Below, in pieces: positions 58,593 to 64,000 of a stretch of DNA of 64,000 bases (positions are counted from its first letter, which is position 1; every line of letters begins with the position of its first letter). A program made the position numbers and the translations under genes. The stretch spans positions 31,300 through 95,299 of the forward strand of contig MGYJ01000088.1 of NCBI GenBank assembly GCA_001801685.1, read 5' to 3'. Origin of the DNA: Gammaproteobacteria bacterium RIFCSPHIGHO2_12_FULL_63_22 (GTDB taxonomy: Bacteria; Pseudomonadota; Gammaproteobacteria; Xanthomonadales; Xanthomonadaceae). The notes under the pieces were generated by a model. It saw only the letters and a list, made by a program, of their open reading frames with translations, did no database searches and was not told the DNA's origin.

Positions 58593-59815
58593 GCATCGTC
58601 GAATATCGCGGCTTCGCCGGCGTCCGGCTCGAAGCCGAGGTCATCGGGGCCGAGGAGGATCCGGCGGTCCTGCTCGTTCATGGAGCAGGGCAGACGCGCA
58701 CCGTCTGGACCAGCATCGCGGGCGCGCTCGAAAAGGCGGGCCGGCGGGTGATCAGCCTCGACCTCAGGGGGCATGGCGGGTCGGAGTGGCCCGCCGACGG
58801 CCGCTATGATTTCGAAGCCATGGTCGAGGATCTGCGCGCCGTCCTCGCGCAGATGGGGACGCGCCCCGTGGTCGTCGCCTCGACCCTCGGAGGCTGGGTC
58901 GCCAGCGCGGCGCTCGAACATGATGCCGCCGTTCTCGCCTCGGGGCTGGTGCTCGTCGATCTCGCCGTCAACCTCGACCCTGCCGTGTCGCAGCGGATCG
59001 GCGAACGATTGCGCGAGGCGGCGGCGCTCGCGCCGGGGCAGGCGCAATGGGACGTCCGGCTGTTCGATGCCTTCGATAGCAACGCCATGGCCGAAAGGCT
59101 TGGGGGCGTGGCCGCAAATCTCGCGCTCCCGGCGCTCTATGTCCGGGGGGCGATGAGCGAACTGGTATCGCACGACGAAGCCGCGGCCTTCGTCGCGCAG
59201 CTTCCCCAAGGCGAGCTTGTCGAGATCGATGACGCCGCCCTCGTGGTGACCGATGACCGTGTCGATGCGCTCGGTGCGCATCTGATAGATTTTCTCGAAC
59301 GCCGCGCGCCGCGCGGCTCGCCCGAGTATCGCGCGGGTTCGGATGCGCGCACCTTTCGCGATGCGCTCGGCTGCTTTGCGACCGGGGTGACGATCGTCAC
59401 GGCAATGTGCCCCGACGGCACGCCGATCGGTCTCACCGCCAACAGCTTTACGTCGGTCTCGCTCGACCCGCCGTTGCTGCTCGTGTGTATCGCCAACAAT
59501 GCCGGCAGTGCCCCCTATCTTCGCGACGCCGAGCGATTTGCGGTCAACGTCCTCCAGATCGGCCAGCAGCCGGCGTCGAACCGCTTCGCCGGGAAGGGCG
59601 AGGACCGGTTTGCCGCAACCTCCTGGGAAGTCGGGGAGTTCGGAACCCCCGTTCTCGGCGGAACGCTGAGCAGTTTCGAGTGCGCGCGCGACGCGGTCCA
59701 CGACGGCGGCGACCATTTTATCCTCGTTGGCCGCGTCCTCAAGGCGATCTTCGAACCGCGCCGGGACCCCTTGCTCTATTTCCGCGGCAAGTATCGCAAG
59801 CTTCATTTCGCTTGA
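58589..59815 (+). CDS. Fusion of a degenerate alpha/beta hydrolase and a flavin reductase
   Basis: A 408-residue two-domain protein. Residues about 1-240 have the alpha/beta-hydrolase fold (LLVHGAGQTRTVWTSIAG; DLRGHGGSEWPADGRYDF), but the triad is lost: the elbow reads ASTLGG with Thr99 for Ser, RGAMSELVS with Ser190 for Asp, and DDAALVVTDDR with Leu218 for His. Residues about 250-408 are a flavin reductase domain (GVTIVTAMCPDGTPIGLTAN, SLDPPLLLVCI, NRFAGKGEDRFA, GGDHFILVGRVL), likely supplying reduced flavin to a partner oxygenase. None is in this window. Coupled to GntR-2 by ATGA. Confidence 0.85.
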   Translation: MSIVEYRGFAGVRLEAEVIGAEEDPAVLLVHGAGQTRTVWTSIAGALEKAGRRVISLDLRGHGGSEWPADGRYDFEAMVEDLRAVLAQMGTRPVVVASTLGGWVASAALEHDAAVLASGLVLVDLAVNLDPAVSQRIGERLREAAALAPGQAQWDVRLFDAFDSNAMAERLGGVAANLALPALYVRGAMSELVSHDEAAAFVAQLPQGELVEIDDAALVVTDDRVDALGAHLIDFLERRAPRGSPEYRAGSDARTFRDALGCFATGVTIVTAMCPDGTPIGLTANSFTSVSLDPPLLLVCIANNAGSAPYLRDAERFAVNVLQIGQQPASNRFAGKGEDRFAATSWEVGEFGTPVLGGTLSSFECARDAVHDGGDHFILVGRVLKAIFEPRRDPLLYFRGKYRKLHFA

Positions 59816-59852
59816 CGACTGGACAAGCACGCGCCAGCATCATATCAAACCT

Positions 59853-59864
59853 AGTTAGATAACT
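59853..59864. promoter_or_regulatory. Palindromic operator, site 10 (AGTTAGATAACT)
   Basis: An 11/12 match with the flank acCT, 21 bp before the thiolase-like gene start and behind the fusion gene; not in a divergent gap. It serves the thiolase-like/DUF35/CaiB operon. Confidence 0.75.
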
Positions 59865-59885
59865 GGGAATCGGGAGAAGAAGCGA

Positions 59886-61103
59886 ATGGCCTGGGCAAAT
59901 CAGGACAAGTGCGCGATCGTCGGAGTCGGCGCGACCGACTATTATGTTCGCGGCAAAAGCTGGCCGCGCACGATCAACGACATGGCGGCCGAGGCGATCA
60001 TGAACGCCTGCGCCGACGCCGGAATCAGTCACAAGCAGATCGACGGCTTCGCTTATTATTCGACCGCGGGGGCGGGCTATCTCGACAAGTTCGACACCGC
60101 GAGCCTTATGGAAACATTGGGTATGCCGCACATCAGCTTCTCGGCAACGCTGACCAGCGGCGGCGGCGGCTGCGTCGGCGCGGTCGGCCTTGCGACCGCA
60201 GGGCTGATGAACGAAGATTGCACCTATACGGTAACGCTGATGGCGCTGCAGCAACTGCCGCAACACCGGCTCGGCGTCGTTTTCGGCGCCGCGGCGCCCA
60301 ATCCCGAGAACAGCTTTCTTCAGCCTTCGGGGCTCGTCGGTCCCGGGCATCTGATGTCGATGCTGACGCGCCGCCACATGCATCTTTACGGGACCCAACC
60401 GGAGGCGCTGAAGGAGATCGTCCAGGCGACGCGCGCGAACACGCATAACCGACCGAAGGCGGTGCGAAAGAATGCGCTGTCGGATGAGGAATATTGGGGC
60501 TCTCCGATGCTGGCCGACCCGCTTCGGCGTCTCGATTTCTGCCTCGAAACCGATGGCGCGGTCGCGGTCATCACGACGACGACCGATCGCGCGAAGGACT
60601 GCCGCCACAAGCCCGCGCTGATCCATGCCTGCGCGCACGGCGGCCAGCGCGAGTGGGGCCGCGCCTTTGCCTGGATGGGCATGCCCGACCCCTATTTCGC
60701 GAGCGCCGGCCACGAGTTCACCGCGAACCGCGTCTGGGACCAGTCGGGGCTTACGGCCAAGGACATGGACGTCGCGCTGCTCTATGACCATTTCTCGCCG
60801 ATGGTGCTGATGCAGCTCGAGGATTACGGCTTTTGCGAGCGCGGCGAAGGCAGCGATTATGTCCTCTCGGGCAAGATTCGCTACGACGCCGCAACCGGCG
60901 GCAAGGTGAATGGCGGTGTCCCGGTCAACACCCACGGCGGCAATCTCAACGAGGCCTATATCATCGGCATGACGCATATGGTCGAGGCGGTCGAACAGGT
61001 GCGCGGCACGGCGATCAACCAGGTCGCGGACGCCGAATTCGCGCTCGCCTCGGGCGGACCCGCCTCGCTTCCCGTTTCCAGCCTCATCCTGCGGAGGGAC
61101 TGA
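59886..61103 (+). CDS. Thiolase-like protein without catalytic cysteines, Ltp2/SCPx-type
   Basis: A 405-residue thiolase-fold protein. Where thiolases have the nucleophilic Cys (CxSG), it has LTSGG (Leu89); the second Cys position near the C-terminus is also absent (FALASGGPASLP). The conserved NTHGG loop is kept (VPVNTHGGNLNEAY). With a DUF35 gene two bases behind, it matches the Ltp2-ChsH2(DUF35) aldolases of sterol side-chain degradation, which cleave beta-hydroxyacyl-CoAs and not beta-ketoacyl-CoAs. Retro-aldol cleavage is inferred, not shown. Start ATG 59886 behind GGGAGAAGAA. Confidence 0.87.
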   Translation: MAWANQDKCAIVGVGATDYYVRGKSWPRTINDMAAEAIMNACADAGISHKQIDGFAYYSTAGAGYLDKFDTASLMETLGMPHISFSATLTSGGGGCVGAVGLATAGLMNEDCTYTVTLMALQQLPQHRLGVVFGAAAPNPENSFLQPSGLVGPGHLMSMLTRRHMHLYGTQPEALKEIVQATRANTHNRPKAVRKNALSDEEYWGSPMLADPLRRLDFCLETDGAVAVITTTTDRAKDCRHKPALIHACAHGGQREWGRAFAWMGMPDPYFASAGHEFTANRVWDQSGLTAKDMDVALLYDHFSPMVLMQLEDYGFCERGEGSDYVLSGKIRYDAATGGKVNGGVPVNTHGGNLNEAYIIGMTHMVEAVEQVRGTAINQVADAEFALASGGPASLPVSSLILRRD

Positions 61104-61104
61104 C

Positions 61105-61533
61105 ATGACCTATGGCCCGGCGCACCTGCTCCCCGGCGAGCAGATCCGCATCACGACAAATCCCGACACCGAACCCTTCTGGCAGGCGGCGAAGGAGCAT
61201 AAGCTGACCGCGTGCCAGTGCGGCGAATGCGACAAGTTCCGCATGCCGCCAACCGCGGTTTGTCCGCATTGCGGCAGCCGCGAAAAGAAATGGCCCGCGC
61301 TTCCCGGTACGGCGACGGTGTTCAGCTATGTCGTGTGCAACAAGAATCCGAAGAATGGCGAGGACTATGTCTATGTGCCCGTCGTCGTCGATCTCGATGG
61401 CGCACCGGGCGCGCGTCTCAACGCAAACGTCACCGGCGTCGATGCCGACGATGTCCATATCGGCATGAAAGTCAGCGTCGTATGGACCGATATCCAGGAC
61501 AATTGGGTGCTTCCCAACTTCCAGAAAGCCTAG
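61105..61533 (+). CDS. Zn-ribbon/OB-fold DUF35 protein, thiolase/aldolase partner
   Basis: A 142-residue protein with a rubredoxin-like zinc ribbon (C39, C42, C53, C56 within CGECDKFRMPPTAVCPHC; C37 is extra) followed by an OB-fold (TATVFSYVVCNKNPKNGEDY, VPVVVDLDGAPGARLNANVT). DUF35 proteins are obligate partners of SCPx/Ltp2-type thiolase-like enzymes. It starts two bases after the thiolase-like stop and is followed by the CaiB fusion, so the three genes form one unit. Stoichiometric complex formation is inferred from the family. Confidence 0.91.
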   Translation: MTYGPAHLLPGEQIRITTNPDTEPFWQAAKEHKLTACQCGECDKFRMPPTAVCPHCGSREKKWPALPGTATVFSYVVCNKNPKNGEDYVYVPVVVDLDGAPGARLNANVTGVDADDVHIGMKVSVVWTDIQDNWVLPNFQKA

Positions 61534-61536
61534 ACG

Positions 61537-63741
61537 ATGCTTGGCGCGCTGAAGATTGTCGAAATCGGCGAGGGAATGGCGGTCCAGGTCGCGGGGTTGA
61601 TGCTCGCGGAACTGGGTGCCGACGTGCTCAAGGTCGAGCGCCCTGGCGGCGACCCGGCAAGGGGAACCGCGCCTTTCGCGAACTGGAACCGCGGCAAGCG
61701 CAGCCTGGTCCTCGATCTCGACAGCGACGAGGGTCTGGCGGCGCTCAAGGATCGCCTTGCCGGTGCCGACGCGCTGCTCCACCCGTTCAAGCCATCGCGT
61801 GCCAGGGCGCTTGGTCTCGATGATGCGACGCTTGCGGCCGCCTTTCCGCAGCTTGTCGTCACCGGCATCACCGGCAGTCCGTTCGGCCACCCCGATGTCG
61901 AACGCAGCGACGACGAACTGCTCGTCGCCGCGCGCGTCGGCGCGATGTACGAGAATGACGGCCACCGTGCCGGCCCGATCGCCTATCGCTATCGCCAGGG
62001 CAGCTGGGCGGCGGCGCATCTTGCGGCTGCGGGGATGCTCGCACGGCTCGTGATGCGGCTCCAGTCGGGGCGCGGCGGCGCCGCGCACACCTCGATCTTT
62101 CAGGGTTTTCTCTCGACCTTGCCGCTCGTCTGGGCGCGCAACAGCGAAGGGCCGATGCCCAATACGCCGACCTATCCGCCCGGTCCGCGGCCGATCGCGG
62201 TCCAGTTGTTTCAGTGCCAGGGCGGCGACTGGTTGCAGATCATGGATCCGACCCGCCAGTTCGACTATGCGACGATGCCCACCATGTGGGAGGTCATGGC
62301 CGAAGCCGACGTCGATCTCGAAAGCGAAGCCGGCCAGCAGGAAGCGTTCAGGCTGCGACCGCGCGATGCTTGGCTCGCCGACCTGCGGGCCGCCGACATT
62401 GCCGCCGAACCCGCCTATCCGATGGGCGAAGTCCTGCGTCATCAAGAGGTCGAGGCCAATGGCTATGTGGTCGCGGTCGACGATCCCGATCTCGGCGCGA
62501 CGCGCCAGCCCAATGTGCCGTTCCACACCGATGCCGACCTTCCGCAGGGGCGGCCTGCGCCGCGCCTTGGCGAAGGCGGCGATCGGGACTGGACCGTAGC
62601 GACGGCCTCTGACGCGGGCGCCGCGCCGTCCGAAGTCCTGAAGGATGTGCGCGTCCTCGATCTCGGCATGTTCCTTGCCGGCCCGATGGGGCCGTCGATG
62701 ATGGGCGACATGGGCGCGAATGTGATCAAGGTCGAGGCGCTGAGCGGCGACCGTATTCGCTTCATGCACCGCTATTATCAGGCGGCGGCGCGCAGCAAGC
62801 GCAGTCTTGCGCTCGACCTGACCAACCCCGCAGCGCAGCCGATTCTCGAACGGCTGGTCCAGTGGGCGGAGATCGTGCATCACAATATGCGCTTCAAGGG
62901 CGCGGCGAAGCTTGGCCTCAGCGAGGAAGGGATTCGCCGGTATAATCCGGACGTCGTGTTCAATTATGCCAGCGCCTATGGTCAGAAGGGCGAGCGGGGC
63001 AATTGGCCCGGCTTCGATTCGATCTTCAATGCAATCGCCGGCTGGGAGTTCGAGAATGCCGGCGAAGGCAACCGCCCGGTCTTCAATCGTCCCGGTACGA
63101 TGGACGTCAGCACCGCGCAGAGCTGCCTCGTCGAACTGATGGCCTCGCTCTATGCGAAGCGGACGACGGGCAGGGGCCACACGACCCAGACATCGCTGCT
63201 CGGCATTGCCGCTTTCACGCAGGGCGAAAGGTTGATCGATGCAGATGGAGCGCTCACCGACACCTACCATCTGACAAGCGACCAGACGGGCTTTTCGCCT
63301 TGGCACCGCATTTATGAATGCGATGGCGGCGAGTGGATCGCGGTCGCTGCGCACAAGCCCGCGCAGCAAGCCGCGATGCGCGACATTTTCGGGACCGACG
63401 AGGCGGGTTTCGCCGACGCGGCGTCCGGCCGCGAGGCGGCCGGGCTGCTGGCTGCGCTCGAAAAGGCGGGCGTTCCATGCGACCGGGTCAATTGCGAGGA
63501 TGCGATGAACCGCTTCTTCGACGACCCGCTCAACCGCGAGCTCAATCTTGTGTCGGCGCTCCCGCAGCCGCTGTTCGGTATCGTCGAACAGCCGGGAGCC
63601 TTCTGGAACTTCGGCGATGTACCGATCGTCTTCAGACGTTGCTGTCCCGCCATCGGCGAACACAGCGACGAGATATTGCGCGAGATCGGCTATTCGGACG
63701 AAGAGATCGCGAACTTCCGGGCGGCGAATATCGTCGGCTGA
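61537..63741 (+). CDS. Tandem CaiB/BaiF CoA-transferase-like fusion lacking both catalytic aspartates
   Basis: A 734-residue protein with two full CoA-transferase III modules: residues about 3-350 (KIVEIGEGMAVQVAGLMLAE; LGADVLKVERPGGDP) and about 368-734 (VRVLDLGMFLAGPMGPSMMG; GANVIKVEALSGDRIR). The catalytic Asp position reads His184 in GAAHTSIFQG and Gln551 in HTTQTSLLG, so neither half carries the residue that forms the acyl intermediate. It may be a CoA-binding or dehydratase-like protein, or use unusual chemistry. Last gene of the site 10 operon, three bases after DUF35. Confidence 0.87.
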   Translation: MLGALKIVEIGEGMAVQVAGLMLAELGADVLKVERPGGDPARGTAPFANWNRGKRSLVLDLDSDEGLAALKDRLAGADALLHPFKPSRARALGLDDATLAAAFPQLVVTGITGSPFGHPDVERSDDELLVAARVGAMYENDGHRAGPIAYRYRQGSWAAAHLAAAGMLARLVMRLQSGRGGAAHTSIFQGFLSTLPLVWARNSEGPMPNTPTYPPGPRPIAVQLFQCQGGDWLQIMDPTRQFDYATMPTMWEVMAEADVDLESEAGQQEAFRLRPRDAWLADLRAADIAAEPAYPMGEVLRHQEVEANGYVVAVDDPDLGATRQPNVPFHTDADLPQGRPAPRLGEGGDRDWTVATASDAGAAPSEVLKDVRVLDLGMFLAGPMGPSMMGDMGANVIKVEALSGDRIRFMHRYYQAAARSKRSLALDLTNPAAQPILERLVQWAEIVHHNMRFKGAAKLGLSEEGIRRYNPDVVFNYASAYGQKGERGNWPGFDSIFNAIAGWEFENAGEGNRPVFNRPGTMDVSTAQSCLVELMASLYAKRTTGRGHTTQTSLLGIAAFTQGERLIDADGALTDTYHLTSDQTGFSPWHRIYECDGGEWIAVAAHKPAQQAAMRDIFGTDEAGFADAASGREAAGLLAALEKAGVPCDRVNCEDAMNRFFDDPLNRELNLVSALPQPLFGIVEQPGAFWNFGDVPIVFRRCCPAIGEHSDEILREIGYSDEEIANFRAANIVG

Positions 63742-63757
63742 GCTTCCTGGCCAGACG

Positions 63758-64000
63758 TCAATCGGGCCCGAGCGGCGCGAAGCGTGTCCCGGCAAGTCCG
63801 CCCATCGCGTCCGCCATCAGCGCCGCCGCGCGCGTTTCGTGCGCGTTGCAAAGGATGATCGCGGCCTCCGTGGCGACGCGATCGTCCGCAACCTCGTCGC
63901 GAAATGCCGACCAGGCTGCCGGATGATCCGCAAATTGAAGGCCGAGCAACGCCTCGATCTCGCGCTTCTCGCACGCCTGATATGCGGGCTCGTAGCGTTC
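63758..64000 (-). CDS. Protein of unknown function (partial, N-terminus outside window)
   Basis: The frame is open to the right edge, leaving 80 C-terminal residues. Visible sequence includes RYEPAYQACEKREIEALLGL, FRDEVADDRVATEAAIILCN and AHETRAAALMADAMGGLAGT, which looks soluble and helix-rich. I do not recognise the family. It is convergent with the CaiB fusion, 16 bases away, and belongs to a different transcription unit that continues outside the window. No conserved catalytic motif is visible in this part. Confidence 0.6.
   Translation of the reverse strand, partial: ERYEPAYQACEKREIEALLGLQFADHPAAWSAFRDEVADDRVATEAAIILCNAHETRAAALMADAMGGLAGTRFAPLGPD

Noticed and set aside
61084-63795. A long open frame on the minus strand, about 900 codons, opposite the CaiB fusion
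   Set aside because: It is composed of arginine-, alanine- and leucine-rich sequence with no family features and mirrors the codon pattern of the plus-strand gene, which has two recognisable domains. GC-rich DNA produces such antisense frames.
1-64000. CRISPR arrays, insertion sequences, integrases, tRNA or rRNA genes
   Set aside because: I found no regularly spaced repeats, no transposase- or integrase-like reading frame, and no tRNA or rRNA pattern on either strand.

Overview
The window is GC-rich and gene-dense, with almost no intergenic space. It looks like a chromosomal or megaplasmid segment of a sphingomonad (Alphaproteobacteria, Sphingomonadales, e.g. Sphingopyxis, Novosphingobium or Sphingobium). 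The signs are two long TonB-dependent receptors with VVxxxxRR-type plug starts, Spinster-like MFS carriers, a P450cam-like (CYP101-type) cytochrome, and many FadE/crotonase/SDR paralogues. I see no rRNA, tRNA, CRISPR, transposase or integrase. Both ends cut a gene: an acyl-CoA dehydrogenase on the left and an unrecognised reading frame on the right.

Almost everything is CoA-thioester catabolism: nine acyl-CoA dehydrogenases (ACADs; three adjacent large/small pairs), five crotonases, about ten SDRs (two 2,4-dienoyl-CoA-reductase-like, one HSD10-like, one atypical and one half-length), three acyl-CoA synthetases, one two-domain and one split MaoC hydratase, two class III CoA-transferase-family proteins (one a tandem fusion), a thiolase-like/DUF35 pair, two nitronate-monooxygenase-like flavoproteins, a thioesterase and several alpha/beta hydrolases. 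Heteromeric ACADs, split MaoC hydratases and a cysteine-less thiolase with a DUF35 partner are known hallmarks of sterol side-chain and related bulky isoprenoid degradation. No steroid ring-opening genes (kstD, kshA, hsaC-like) are present. I infer a pathway for a bulky, branched, terpenoid- or steroid-like substrate, exact compound unknown.

Layout. (1) 1-18.2 kb: divergent operons of ACADs, crotonases, synthetase, MaoC, thioesterase, hydrolases and flavin oxidoreductases. (2) 18.2-24.6 kb: a MarR-controlled operon (MarR, APH-like kinase, ACAD, SDR), a SnoaL/split-MaoC operon, and a DECR-like SDR with a half-size SDR partner. (3) 24.7-27 kb: a FadR-like GntR regulator with an acyl-CoA synthetase. 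(4) 27-39.8 kb: an island with its own local regulators: sterol-desaturase-like hydroxylase/LysR, a P450-ALDH-SDR operon with divergent TetR, and a TonB receptor-MFS-CaiB-AKR operon with divergent LysR. (5) 39.8-52.7 kb: a six-gene ADH/ACAD/ACAD/crotonase/SDR/crotonase operon and blocks of SDRs, a synthetase, an isochorismatase-like protein and a DUF2889 protein. (6) 52.8-64 kb: a second TonB receptor with MFS, an amidohydrolase, a second GntR, a degenerate hydrolase/flavin-reductase fusion, and the thiolase-like/DUF35/tandem-CaiB operon.

The strongest unexplained signal is a 12-bp palindrome, consensus AGTTATATAACT (usually ccT-AGTTATATAACT-Cg). It occurs at ten promoters and at no promoter in the 27-39.8 kb island. 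Seven copies sit between divergent operons and one precedes each of the two GntR genes. It probably defines a local regulon governed by one or both GntR proteins. A second theme is catalytic-residue loss in recognisable families: a crotonase, an isochorismatase, an SDR, a thiolase, an alpha/beta hydrolase and both halves of a CoA-transferase fusion.
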